Source of the DNA: Erysipelotrichaceae bacterium
Lineage (GTDB): Bacteria; Bacillota_I; Bacilli_A; Erysipelotrichales; Erysipelotrichaceae
Reading direction: 5' to 3'
Assembly (NCBI GenBank): GCA_017432005.1
Contig: JAFRKA010000005.1
Location: 1 to 33,273 of the forward strand
DNA length: 33,273 nucleotides
Shown piece after piece: positions 1 to 8,317 of the stretch. The notes under the pieces are model-generated. The model did no database searches and was not told where the DNA came from. It saw only the letters and a list, made by a program, of their open reading frames with translations. Every line of letters starts with the position of its first letter. Position 1 is the first letter of the stretch. The position numbers were made by a program, and so were the translations under genes.

Positions 1-283
1 ATCTGTTGTGGGCGTTGGAAATTTGAGGAGCGCTGTCCCTAGTACGAGAGGACCAGGATGGACGGACCTATGGTGCACCAGTTGTTTCGCCAGAAGCATA
101 GCTGGGTAGCTAAGTCCGGATCGGATAAACGCTGAAGGCATCTAAGCGTGAAACCGACTCCAAGATGAGATTTCCCATTCACTTGATGAAGTAAGACCCC
201 TCGAAGACTACGAGGTTGATAGGTCAGAGATGTACGCATAGCAATATGTTAAGTTGACTGATACTAATAGGTCGAGGATTTTA
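1..283 (+). rRNA. 23S ribosomal RNA, 3' end (partial)
   Basis: The window opens inside a 23S rRNA gene. The universally conserved sarcin-ricin loop AGTACGAGAGGACC is at 41-54, and the typical Bacillota 3' end (ACTGATACTAATAGGTCGAGG) is at 257-277. The exact 3' end is estimated at 281-285. The 5' part lies outside the window. It is followed by a 5S gene, so this is the distal end of an rRNA operon, and no tRNA gene follows. Confidence 0.97.
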
Positions 284-344
284 TCATAAAAATATTGTAA
301 GAAACAGTACTTTATCCCATAGCGTTGTTGTGTTATTTAGTTTT

Positions 345-361
345 GAAGGAACAAATCCTTC
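345..361 (+). other. hairpin in 23S-5S spacer
   Basis: GAAGGA (345-350) and TCCTTC (356-361) form a perfect 6-bp stem with an ACAAA loop, directly before the 5S rRNA. Its position suggests a processing signal for the rRNA precursor. That role is inferred; only the inverted repeat is seen. Confidence 0.4.
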
Positions 362-363
362 GA

Positions 364-478
364 TCCGGTGACAATGGAGAAGTGGTCACACCTGGTCCCA
401 TCTCGAACCCAGAAGTTAAGCACTTCATCGGCGAGCATAGCTAGTCGTATGGCTAGTGAATCGAGCACGTTGCCGGTT
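364..478 (+). rRNA. rrf: 5S ribosomal RNA
   Basis: The conserved core TCCCATCTCGAACCCAGAAG lies at 397-416. The 5' end CCGGTGAC (365-372) pairs with GTTGCCGG (469-476), closing helix I and fixing the ends to within 1-2 bases at about 115 nt. It sits about 80 bases after the 23S gene in the usual operon order. An open reading frame that runs through this region into tsaE is not a real extension of that protein. Confidence 0.95.
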
Positions 479-507
479 AAAAACCTCTACAATGTAGAGG
501 TTTTTTT
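479..507 (+). terminator. rho-independent terminator of the rRNA operon
   Basis: CCTCTAC (484-490), loop AAT, GTAGAGG (494-500), extended by A479-483 against T501-505, with seven Ts. It immediately follows 5S. The 3' arm contains TAGAGG, which is also the only Shine-Dalgarno-like sequence in front of tsaE. Confidence 0.9.
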
Positions 508-514
508 ATGCAAA

Positions 515-973
515 ATGAGTTATACTTATAAAGCTATGATTACGCGAAGTGAAGCTGAAACGATAGAACTGGGTGAAAAACTGGGAAAGATACTGAAAAA
601 AGGATCGACCGTTGCTTTAAAAGGTGACCTGGCCGGAGGCAAGACTACTTTTACCAAAGGGATAGGCAAAGCCCTGAACGTGAAAAGTGTCGTGAACTCT
701 CCGACTTTCACGATCCTGAAGATCCATGAGGGAGATATACCGCTTTATCACATCGATGCCTACCGGCTGGAAAACAACAGCTATGATCTGGGCATCTCTG
801 AATATGAGGATGAAGGCATCATGGTCATTGAATGGCCAGAGTATTATGAAGATTTTCTGCCTGAAGAGTATCTGGAAGTTGTTTTTACGTATATCGATGA
901 AAATACCCGTCAGATACTGTTTCATCCTCACGGAGAATACTATGAAAAGATTGAAAGGGAGATGACATGTTGA
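515..973 (+). CDS. tsaE: TsaE, t6A threonylcarbamoyltransferase complex ATPase
   Basis: P-loop ATPase that supports the TsaB-TsaD complex making N6-threonylcarbamoyladenosine at position 37 of ANN-decoding tRNAs in the cytoplasm. The Walker A motif reads GDLAGGKTTF (family norm GDLGAGKTTF), followed by SPTFTILKIH and the YHIDAYRL segment, and a late IEWPEYYEDFLP block typical of TsaE. From 515 it is 152 residues, a normal length. The start is uncertain: ATG 515 has no properly spaced Shine-Dalgarno, and ATG 536 (7 codons later) is also possible. The only SD-like sequence (496-500) is better placed for an out-of-frame ATG at 508. It lies 8 bases behind the rRNA terminator and overlaps tsaB by 7 bases. 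I saw no promoter of its own, so it may depend on rRNA read-through. Confidence 0.93.
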   Translation: MSYTYKAMITRSEAETIELGEKLGKILKKGSTVALKGDLAGGKTTFTKGIGKALNVKSVVNSPTFTILKIHEGDIPLYHIDAYRLENNSYDLGISEYEDEGIMVIEWPEYYEDFLPEEYLEVVFTYIDENTRQILFHPHGEYYEKIEREMTC

Positions 974-1554
974 CACTATGTATCGATACAGCATATAAAT
1001 ATCTGACCTGTGTCCTGATAAAGGACGGAAGGATCATTTCTTCCTATTCGGAAGAATGTTTCAAGAAACAGTCTGAAGAAGTTTTTATGGCCTTGAAAAA
1101 AGTCTTTGCGAAAGCTTCCGTAAGCCCGGAAAGTATCGATTCCATCTGCATCAGTGAAGGACCTGGTTCCTATACCGGTGTCAGGATCGCGATGACGATC
1201 GCCAAAGTTATCGGTGAGATCCTCCCTTGCGATGTCTATACGATCTCGACCCTGAGGCTTTATGCCGCAGGCAGAGAAAACTGCATGGTGGTCATGGATG
1301 CCAGAGCCAATCGCGTTTATTGCGGTATCTACGACAGAGACAGGATCATCATGGATGATACCGCTGTCGCAATAAATGAACTTGACTGCAAAGATTATAC
1401 CGTGATCGGTGATGGAGCGCTTTTGGGCAAAGAGAATTATTACGGTGACTTGTCCGAAGCTTTCCTGAAGACCAGAAACATGTGGAAAAAAGCCGACAAT
1501 ATTTCATATCTGACCCCGAAATATCTTAAAGAAAGTGAGAGTTACAGCCGATGA
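967..1554 (+). CDS. tsaB: TsaB, t6A complex scaffold/dimerization partner
   Basis: Inactive ASKHA-fold partner of TsaD, required for tRNA t6A37 formation in bacteria. The N-terminus LCIDTAYKYLTCVLI is the usual TsaB beginning. The family block EGPGSYTGVRIAMTIAK is at about residues 64-80, and MDARANRVYCGIYD follows in the middle. At 195 residues it is somewhat shorter than typical TsaB proteins (about 220-230), the difference being at the C-terminus. Its start overlaps the end of tsaE and its stop overlaps the next start (ATGA at 1551-1554), so the three genes are translationally linked. TsaC/Sua5, the remaining enzyme of the pathway, is not in the window. Confidence 0.93.
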   Translation: MLTLCIDTAYKYLTCVLIKDGRIISSYSEECFKKQSEEVFMALKKVFAKASVSPESIDSICISEGPGSYTGVRIAMTIAKVIGEILPCDVYTISTLRLYAAGRENCMVVMDARANRVYCGIYDRDRIIMDDTAVAINELDCKDYTVIGDGALLGKENYYGDLSEAFLKTRNMWKKADNISYLTPKYLKESESYSR

Positions 1555-2984
1555 TCGCATTATTGAAAATGGAAGATCTGGATCAGGTCGAAGAGATCGA
1601 GAAAAGTTCGTTCGTCAACCCCTGGAACAGACAGTATCTGGCAAAAGAGATAAGTGATAATGAGATAGGCGAGATCTATGCGGATGTCGAGGACGGGGTC
1701 GTGATCGCCTATGGTGATATCTGGTATATGTTTGAAAACTGCGATCTGACCAGGATCGCGGTCAGAGAAGAGTACCGTCATAAAGGCTACGGTCAGAAGA
1801 TGATGAAACATCTGATTTCGATGGCCAAGGGACGGGGATGCGAATTCATGCATCTGGAAGTCAATGTCAATAACGCTGATGCGATCGGTCTCTACGAACG
1901 CAACGGTTTTGAAACGATGAGGACCAGAAGGAACTATTATGAGAACGGCGATGATGCCTTTGATATGTTAAGGATCCTGGTTGAACCGGAAGCACGTAAG
2001 ATCCTGGCGATCGAATCGAGCTGTGACGAGACAGCCTGTGCCGTGATCGATGAGGATCTCAACGTCTACAGTTCAGTCGTAACTTCGCAGATCGATGTCC
2101 ATGCACGTTTCGGCGGGGTCATTCCGGAAGTCGCTTCGAGGATGCATGTGGAACAGATCTCCACGATCGTCAGATCGGCAGTCGATCAGGCTCATATCGG
2201 TATCAACGATATATCAGCGATAGCCTATACGATCGGTCCGGGTCTGATCGGATCACTTCATGTAGGTGCGATCGCCGCCAAATCGCTGGCTTTCTTCTAT
2301 GACAAGCCTTTGATCGGAGTCCATCATTTAAAGGGACATATCTTCATCAACGAGATGATCAGACCGCTGCAGTATCCGCTCATGGCTCTGGTCGTCAGCG
2401 GAGGTCATACGGAACTTGTTTATATCGAAAACGATCAGTCGTTCAAGATCATCGGAACCACTCTTGATGATGCGATCGGTGAAGCTTATGACAAGGTCGC
2501 AAGAGTCATGAATGAAGCGTACCCTGGCGGACCGGTCATCGACCGTCTGGCCAGACAGGGACGTCCGCACTATCAGCTGCCGACACCGAAAGTCGAAGGA
2601 CTTGATTTCTCGTTCTCCGGCTTGAAGAACGCTGTCCTGCAGCTGGTCAAGAAAGAAGAGAGTGCCGGCAATCCGATCGATAAGAACGATCTGGCTTATG
2701 CTTTCCAGGAAGTTGCTTTACATTCACTGATCAAAAAGACAAAGATGGCTCTGGAACAATATCCATGCAAGATGCTGGTACTGGCAGGAGGCGTTGCCGC
2801 CAATTCAAGGCTCCGTGAACTCATGAATGAGAATTTCACCGATATCGATCTTCTGCTGCCGCCGCTCAAATACTGCACTGATAATGCCCTGATGATCGGC
2901 TGTGCTGCCGTTCATTATCTTAAGAACAAGAAGTTTGTCGAGCTTGATGCAGCGAGTGAACCTTCGATGTCGATCGAGTATTAG
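1551..2984 (+). CDS. tsaD: RimI-TsaD fusion: ribosomal S18 acetyltransferase + t6A transferase
   Basis: One 477-residue frame joins two normally separate enzymes. Residues 1-143 are a GNAT N-acetyltransferase of the RimI type, with the acetyl-CoA loop RHKGYGQ at about 76-82 and NADAIGLYERNGF at about 108-120. Residues from about 149 are a complete TsaD: ILAIESSCDETA (151-162), metal-binding HHLKGH, SGGHTEL, FSFSGLKNAV and GGVAANSRLR. TsaD transfers the threonylcarbamoyl group to A37 of tRNA. The joint is only about five residues (VEPEA), with no stop or start codon between the halves. RimI and TsaD are often neighbours in Bacillota, so this looks like loss of the intervening stop. The combined protein probably sits in the TsaBDE complex, carrying its acetyltransferase with it; that is inference. 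Confidence 0.95.
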   Translation: MIALLKMEDLDQVEEIEKSSFVNPWNRQYLAKEISDNEIGEIYADVEDGVVIAYGDIWYMFENCDLTRIAVREEYRHKGYGQKMMKHLISMAKGRGCEFMHLEVNVNNADAIGLYERNGFETMRTRRNYYENGDDAFDMLRILVEPEARKILAIESSCDETACAVIDEDLNVYSSVVTSQIDVHARFGGVIPEVASRMHVEQISTIVRSAVDQAHIGINDISAIAYTIGPGLIGSLHVGAIAAKSLAFFYDKPLIGVHHLKGHIFINEMIRPLQYPLMALVVSGGHTELVYIENDQSFKIIGTTLDDAIGEAYDKVARVMNEAYPGGPVIDRLARQGRPHYQLPTPKVEGLDFSFSGLKNAVLQLVKKEESAGNPIDKNDLAYAFQEVALHSLIKKTKMALEQYPCKMLVLAGGVAANSRLRELMNENFTDIDLLLPPLKYCTDNALMIGCAAVHYLKNKKFVELDAASEPSMSIEY

Positions 2985-3001
2985 TGAAAACATTCCGTTT
3001 A

Positions 3002-3032
3002 TTCACAATCAAAGCTGAAAATATATTATAAT
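3002..3032 (+). promoter_or_regulatory. promoter of the rex operon
   Basis: TATAAT at 3027-3032 is a perfect -10 box. A possible -35 is TTCACA (3002-3007) with a long 19-base spacer. Only nine bases separate the -10 from the rex ATG, so the transcript would start almost at the start codon. No Shine-Dalgarno sequence is present. Confidence 0.6.
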
Positions 3033-3041
3033 CAAAGTGCT

Positions 3042-3665
3042 ATGACAGAAATATCCAGAGCGACATTGAGACGTTATCCGGTCTACCTGAAGGCTTTGCG
3101 CAAGCTTTCCTCCGAAGGAAAGAAGCGCATCATGTCTTCTGAACTGGCTGAGTATGTCGATATCAGATCGACGACGATCAGACGTGATTTTTCCCTGATT
3201 GGACAGCTGGGCAAACAGGGCTACGGCTATGATGTCGATGAACTGATAAACATCTTTGCCAAAGAACTGGGCGAAGATTACGATGAGAAGATGATCCTGA
3301 TCGGTGTAGGCCGACTGGGAACAGCGATCCTCAACTACAACAACTGGAATCATGTCGCCGGAGAGATCATCTGTGCCTTTGATCTGAAACCGGAAAAAAG
3401 AAACAGTGAACCGAAGGTCAATGTTCCGGTCTATCACATCAGCCAGCTGAGGGAGAAGATGCCTGAGGGCTGTGAGATCGCGATCTTATGCATTCCATCG
3501 GGTGCTCAGCAGATCGTAGACGAGCTTCATGATCTGGGCATCAAGGGCATCGTCAATTTTACACGCGAACACTTTGTCCTGCCGGAAGGCATGATCAAGA
3601 GAGATGTTGATGTCGTATCAACGATACAGGAACTGGTTTTTGAGGTCAACTCAATGAACAGATAG
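3042..3665 (+). CDS. rex: Rex, redox-sensing transcriptional repressor
   Basis: NADH/NAD+-sensing repressor that controls fermentation and respiration genes. Residues 1-80 are the winged-helix DNA-binding domain ([16 protein letters not shown], then [27 protein letters not shown]). From about residue 86 comes a Rossmann domain with the nucleotide motif [10 protein letters not shown]. The CIPSGAQQ and [13 protein letters not shown] segments and the helix at the C-terminus fit Rex. The length of 207 residues is typical. It is the first gene of a packed run with asnS 8 bases downstream. I could not find a convincing canonical Rex operator at its own promoter. Confidence 0.95.
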   Translation: MTEISRATLRRYPVYLKALRKLSSEGKKRIMSSELAEYVDIRSTTIRRDFSLIGQLGKQGYGYDVDELINIFAKELGEDYDEKMILIGVGRLGTAILNYNNWNHVAGEIICAFDLKPEKRNSEPKVNVPVYHISQLREKMPEGCEIAILCIPSGAQQIVDELHDLGIKGIVNFTREHFVLPEGMIKRDVDVVSTIQELVFEVNSMNR

Positions 3666-3673
3666 GGGGATTT

Positions 3674-5053
3674 ATGGATTTATATTTTGCAAGAGAACTG
3701 TATGAAATGGCAGCGAATGCCGGTCAGATGGAACTGGATCAGCTGGAATATGTTTCAGTTGAAGGCTGGGTCAGGACCAATCGTGACAATGGTCAGGTCG
3801 GTTTTATCGAACTCAATGACGGTACCTATTTTCGCAATATCCAGATCGTCTACGGACCGGAACTGGAGAATCATGAAGAAGTAGTAAAACTGCTGACAGG
3901 TTCTTCCATATATGTGATAGGCAAGTTTATTTCCACCCCGGAAAACAAACAGCCTTTTGAGATCAGAGCCACTTCGATCGAGATCGAAGGCAGTTCTGAT
4001 GAATCATATCCTCTGCAGAAGAAGAGACATACTTTTGAATTCCTCAGAGAGATCCCTCATCTGAGACCGCGTACCAATACGTTCATGGCTGTCTTCAGAG
4101 TCAGATCGGCTCTGGCCATGGCTATCCACGAGTTCTTCCAGAACCAGGGTTTCGTCTATGTCCATACACCGATCATTACAGGCTGTGATGCGGAAGGTGC
4201 CGGCGGCATGTTTACGGTCACGACCAGGGATGACGGCAACTATGAAGAGGACTTCTTCGGAAAACATGCCTCACTTTCGCTTTCAGGACAGATACATGTC
4301 GAAGCTTTTGCGATGGCTTTCAGAGATGTCTATACTTTCGGTCCGACATTCCGTTCCGAGAACTCCAATACGAAGACTCATGCTTCCGAATTCTGGATGA
4401 TCGAACCGGAGATCGCTTTTGCGGATCTGGAAGATGACATGCAGCTGATCGAGGACATGGTCAAGTACTGTATCGAATATGTCAGAAAAGAATGTCCGGA
4501 AGAGCTGAAGTTCTTTAATTCCATGATCGACAAGACACTGCTGGAAAGACTCGATCATGTCTACAATTCAAACTTCAGAAGGATGCCTTATACCGAGGCG
4601 ATCGATATCCTGTTAAAGGCTCCGGTCAAATTTGAAAACAAGGTATCCTGGGGCATGGACCTCAATACTGAACATGAAAGATATCTCTGCGAACAGGTGG
4701 TCAACGGACCGGTGTTCCTGACGGATTATCCTAAGGATATCAAAGCTTTCTATATGCGCCTGAACGATGACGGCAAGACGGTCGCAGCCTGTGACCTTTT
4801 GGTGCCGCATGTCGGCGAACTGGTCGGCGGTTCACAGCGTGAAGAGCGTCTCGATGTTCTGGAAAGCAGGATGAAGGAACTGAAGATGGATCTGGCCGGA
4901 TATCAGTGGTATCTCGATACACGCAGATACGGCGGCTGCAAGCATGCCGGATTCGGTCTTGGTTTCGAGAGGATGGTCATGTACCTGACGGGCATGGAGA
5001 ACATCAGAGATGTATTGCCTTATCCGCGTACACCGAAGAATCTTATTTTCTAG
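3674..5053 (+). CDS. asnS: asparaginyl-tRNA synthetase
   Basis: Class IIb synthetase that charges tRNA-Asn with asparagine. Residues 1 to about 110 form the OB-fold anticodon-binding domain ([22 protein letters not shown]). The catalytic domain follows with [17 protein letters not shown], motif 2 ([15 protein letters not shown]) and motif 3 ([15 protein letters not shown]), ending [13 protein letters not shown], which distinguishes AsnRS from AspRS. The length of 459 residues is usual. It starts behind a GGGGGA ribosome binding site (3665-3670), 8 bases after rex, so it shares the rex transcript. Presence of AsnRS together with AsnA (20208-21212) means asparagine is made free and charged directly. 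Confidence 0.97.
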   Translation: MDLYFARELYEMAANAGQMELDQLEYVSVEGWVRTNRDNGQVGFIELNDGTYFRNIQIVYGPELENHEEVVKLLTGSSIYVIGKFISTPENKQPFEIRATSIEIEGSSDESYPLQKKRHTFEFLREIPHLRPRTNTFMAVFRVRSALAMAIHEFFQNQGFVYVHTPIITGCDAEGAGGMFTVTTRDDGNYEEDFFGKHASLSLSGQIHVEAFAMAFRDVYTFGPTFRSENSNTKTHASEFWMIEPEIAFADLEDDMQLIEDMVKYCIEYVRKECPEELKFFNSMIDKTLLERLDHVYNSNFRRMPYTEAIDILLKAPVKFENKVSWGMDLNTEHERYLCEQVVNGPVFLTDYPKDIKAFYMRLNDDGKTVAACDLLVPHVGELVGGSQREERLDVLESRMKELKMDLAGYQWYLDTRRYGGCKHAGFGLGFERMVMYLTGMENIRDVLPYPRTPKNLIF

Positions 5054-5056
5054 AAA

Positions 5057-6925
5057 ATGATCGTACAGATTTCAGATGGCACCGTTTTTTTCGGTGCCAA
5101 CGATGTATTTGAACATATCGACTTTACCGTCAACGAGAACGAAAGGATCGCACTGGTAGGCCGCAACGGGAGTGGTAAGACCACTCTTTTAAAAGTACTC
5201 ACCGGAGAATGTGAACTGTCTTCCGGCCAGCTGATCAAAGCCAACAAGACTGTTATTTCCTATCTGAAACAGAATGCCCTCAATAACTGTACGGATACGG
5301 TCAGAGAAGTCTTTGACGATGTCTTCCGTGATATCAAGGATCTGGAAAAACAGCTGGAGGAAGTACAGAAACAGCTGGAAAGCGATCATGATGAAAAGCT
5401 GATCGAAAAGTATTCACGCCTGGAAGAGGAGTATAAATACCTTGGCGGTTATTCCTACCAGAGCGAGATGATGAGCGTGCTCAACGGTTTCGGTTTCACT
5501 ATGGAAGATCTGGACCGCAATGTCTCCTCATTTTCCGGCGGTGAAAAGACAAAGATCGCTTTTGCGGGTCTGCTGCTGTCCAAACCGGATCTGCTGCTGC
5601 TGGATGAGCCGACCAACCATCTTGATTTGAGCACGATCGAATGGCTGGAGAATTATCTATCAAAATACAAGAAGGCCATGGTCATCGTCTCGCATGACCG
5701 TACTTTCATTGATCATACCGTCAATGTCGTCTATGAACTTGAATACGGCGGGATCAGAAGGTATGCCGGCAACTATTCATCTTTCGTCGAACAGAAGAAG
5801 AATGACCTGATCAGGCAGGAAGCTGCCTACAGGCGTCAGCAGAAAGATATCAAACGGCTCGAGGAACTGATCGAGAAATTCCGTTATAAAAAGAATAAAG
5901 CGGCCTTTGCCCAGTCCAAGATCAAATATCTGGAGAGGATGGAGAAGATCGATGATCCGAAAAAGGCTGATACCAAATCATTCAAAGCTCATTTCGTCTG
6001 CGGTGTAAGAGGCGGAAAGAACGTCCTGAGTCTCGATCATTTTCAGGTAGGTTATGATGTGCCTCTGGCTGAAGTGACGCTGGAGATCCATAAAGGAGAC
6101 AGGATCTGTGTCATGGGCGATAACGGCACAGGCAAATCGACACTGTTAAAGACCATCATCGGCCAGCTTGAACCGCTGGGCGGCTATATGATGCTGGGAC
6201 ATCAGATCGAGATCGGCTATTTCGATCAGAATCTGGCCGATTTCAAGAGCGGCAATACCGTACTTGAAGAACTGTGGAACGAATATCCGGATCTGGATAT
6301 GTACAAAGTCCGTTCCGTCCTGGGTGCTTTCCTGTTCACTGCCGATGAGGTGTTCAAGGAAGTGAATGTCCTGTCCGGTGGAGAAAAGGTACGTCTGTCG
6401 CTGGCAAAGCTGATGCTGAAGAAAGCCAACTTCCTGATCCTGGATGAGCCGACGAACCATCTTGATATAATATCAAAGGAAGCACTGGAGAACGCTTTGA
6501 ACGAATACGACGGCACGATCCTCTTCGTTTCGCATGACCGTTACTTTATCAAGAAGATCGCCACATCGTGTCTGGTGATCGATAAGGACAAGGTCACATA
6601 TTATCCGGACGGTTATAAAGACTATATCGATGTGAAGGTCAAAGAGGAACTGCAGAAAGATAAAGAACCAAAAGAAGAAAAGATGCCGCTCAAACAGCTC
6701 AAGCAGCGACCGAAATACAATATCGGCAGGCTGGAGAATGAAATATCCCTGATGGAAGACATCCTGGAAGATAAAAGAGCGCTGCGCTATGAGCCGGAGT
6801 ATTATCAGGATATGAACAAGATGCGGGAACTCGATGAGGAGATCGATGAGATCCATAATCAGATCCACGCATTGGAAGAAAAATGGGAAGAAGCCATGAA
6901 ATATGAAGAAAAGAAAAACCGGTAG
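5057..6925 (+). CDS. ABC-F family ATPase (tandem ABC, ribosome-associated type)
   Basis: Soluble protein with two ABC ATPase domains and no membrane segments. First domain: Walker A GRNGSGKTT (about 35-43), signature FSGGEKTKIAFAG, Walker B LLLLDEPTNHLD. The inter-domain linker (about residues 235-300) is rich in K, R, E and Q, as in the P-site-tRNA interaction motif. Second domain: GDNGTGKST, LSGGEKVRLSLAKL, LILDEPTNHLD. A C-terminal extension of about 90 residues is strongly charged and likely coiled coil. The 622-residue layout resembles B. subtilis YdiF/YfmR-type proteins, which relieve stalled ribosomes; an antibiotic-protection role cannot be excluded from sequence. The start lies three bases after the asnS stop with no clear SD, suggesting translational coupling. 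Confidence 0.9.
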   Translation: MIVQISDGTVFFGANDVFEHIDFTVNENERIALVGRNGSGKTTLLKVLTGECELSSGQLIKANKTVISYLKQNALNNCTDTVREVFDDVFRDIKDLEKQLEEVQKQLESDHDEKLIEKYSRLEEEYKYLGGYSYQSEMMSVLNGFGFTMEDLDRNVSSFSGGEKTKIAFAGLLLSKPDLLLLDEPTNHLDLSTIEWLENYLSKYKKAMVIVSHDRTFIDHTVNVVYELEYGGIRRYAGNYSSFVEQKKNDLIRQEAAYRRQQKDIKRLEELIEKFRYKKNKAAFAQSKIKYLERMEKIDDPKKADTKSFKAHFVCGVRGGKNVLSLDHFQVGYDVPLAEVTLEIHKGDRICVMGDNGTGKSTLLKTIIGQLEPLGGYMMLGHQIEIGYFDQNLADFKSGNTVLEELWNEYPDLDMYKVRSVLGAFLFTADEVFKEVNVLSGGEKVRLSLAKLMLKKANFLILDEPTNHLDIISKEALENALNEYDGTILFVSHDRYFIKKIATSCLVIDKDKVTYYPDGYKDYIDVKVKEELQKDKEPKEEKMPLKQLKQRPKYNIGRLENEISLMEDILEDKRALRYEPEYYQDMNKMRELDEEIDEIHNQIHALEEKWEEAMKYEEKKNR

Positions 6926-6934
6926 GAGGTAAAG

Positions 6935-8317
6935 ATGTTAAACAGATATCTGAAAACAAGGATCAGTGATGCCAGAAAGCTGGTAAAAGATCTGAGAAAG
7001 CACTATGATTATGCGTCAGTGCTGGGAACATGCGTATCCAACAGATACATCACCGTATCGACCCATGTCAATTCGATCGATGAAGTCGACAGTGAATGCG
7101 GATTCGTCATCAAGGTCTACAAAGATGGACGTTATTCCGAGTATTCATGCAACGATATCCGCGGTCTTAAGGCCGGCGATGTGATAAAAGCCGTGAAACT
7201 GAAAAAGATCGTTTCCGCTGATTTTAAAGTCAGGATGCTGGAAGAAAAGGAACACGTAGAAGACTATCTTCGCGAGGACAAGAGCAAGCTTTCCAATACG
7301 CAGATAAGAGACAGACTGAAGGAAGTCAAGGAAAAGATCGAAAAGAGCGATGACAGGATCATCAATTTCGTTTCCCGTTATAACAAGAGGGAGACTTCCA
7401 AAATCTTCGTATCTGACAGGAAGTGTCTATCCCAGAAATATGACTGGATCAATGTTGCCACGATGATCGTCTGCAGAGAAGGTGACAATATCCAGAGCAA
7501 TTACAATTCTGAAGGTGAAGCTGATTCAAAGCTGGCGCTGAAGAAATTTGCCGAGAATGCAGCAGGTGTCGCAGATATCGCTCTGAAACTGCTCAAAGCG
7601 AAACCGATCAGACCGGGCAGATATACGATCATCACCGATCCTTCGATCTCCGGACTGATCGCTCATGAAGCATTCGGTCATGGTGTAGAGATGGATATGT
7701 TCGTCAAGAACAGAGCCAAAGCCGTTGATTATGTAGGCAAATACGTGGCTTCCAAGCTCGTGAACATGTATGACGGTGCCTCAAGCTGTATTTCAGCTGC
7801 TTCTTACTTCTTTGACGATGACGGTGTTGAAGCTCATACCACGCAGATCATAAAAGACGGTATCCTGCAGACCGGTATCTCCGATTCGCTTAGCGCCATG
7901 GTCTTAGGAACAGAACCGACCGGAAACGGACGCCGTCAGGATTATCAGCGGAAGGTCTATACCCGCATGACCAACACCTGGTTCGCTCCGGGCAAGGATA
8001 AACTTGAAAACATGATAAAGTCTGTTAAACACGGCTATTATCTGTGTCAGACCAATAACGGTATGGAGGATCCTAAAAACTGGCAGATCCAGTGTACGGC
8101 TTCCTACGGTATGGAGATCAAAGATGGAAAATTCACAGGCAAGATCGTCGCACCGGTCGTGATCTCCGGCTATGTCATCGATCTGTTAAATTCAATCTCG
8201 ATGGTATCGGATGAAGTCAAGATCGACGGTTCAGGAATGTGCGGTAAAGGTCATAAGGAATGGGTCTACGTATCTGATGGCGGACCTTATCTGAAAGCGG
8301 AGGCGAAACTGGGATAA
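6935..8317 (+). CDS. tldD: TldD-type metalloprotease subunit
   Basis: Catalytic half of the TldD/TldE (PmbA) heterodimeric protease, which in other bacteria degrades unfolded peptides and matures some ribosomal peptides. The metal-binding motif HEAFGHG is at residues 244-250 (family form HExxxH). The approach to it (RPGRYTIITDPSISGLIAHEA) and the glycine-rich C-terminal GSGMCGKGHKEWVYVSDGGPYL match the family. The 460-residue length is normal. A clear AGGAGG site (6925-6930) precedes it, and the stop overlaps the pmbA start by one base. An insert rich in K/E/D at about 103-145 looks helical. No ribosomal-peptide precursor is visible nearby, so a housekeeping role is more likely. Confidence 0.93.
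   Translation: MLNRYLKTRISDARKLVKDLRKHYDYASVLGTCVSNRYITVSTHVNSIDEVDSECGFVIKVYKDGRYSEYSCNDIRGLKAGDVIKAVKLKKIVSADFKVRMLEEKEHVEDYLREDKSKLSNTQIRDRLKEVKEKIEKSDDRIINFVSRYNKRETSKIFVSDRKCLSQKYDWINVATMIVCREGDNIQSNYNSEGEADSKLALKKFAENAAGVADIALKLLKAKPIRPGRYTIITDPSISGLIAHEAFGHGVEMDMFVKNRAKAVDYVGKYVASKLVNMYDGASSCISAASYFFDDDGVEAHTTQIIKDGILQTGISDSLSAMVLGTEPTGNGRRQDYQRKVYTRMTNTWFAPGKDKLENMIKSVKHGYYLCQTNNGMEDPKNWQIQCTASYGMEIKDGKFTGKIVAPVVISGYVIDLLNSISMVSDEVKIDGSGMCGKGHKEWVYVSDGGPYLKAEAKLG

Noticed and set aside
368..514. Longer version of TsaE starting inside the 5S gene
   Set aside because: It would translate 5S rRNA and the terminator, and the extra residues resemble no TsaE sequence.
2984..3008. Inverted repeat GTGAA...TTCAC with a TTCACAA half-site at the rex promoter, as a possible Rex operator
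   Set aside because: Known Rex sites have the half-sites only a few bases apart; here the spacing is 13 bases and the left half matches poorly. Autoregulation cannot be claimed.
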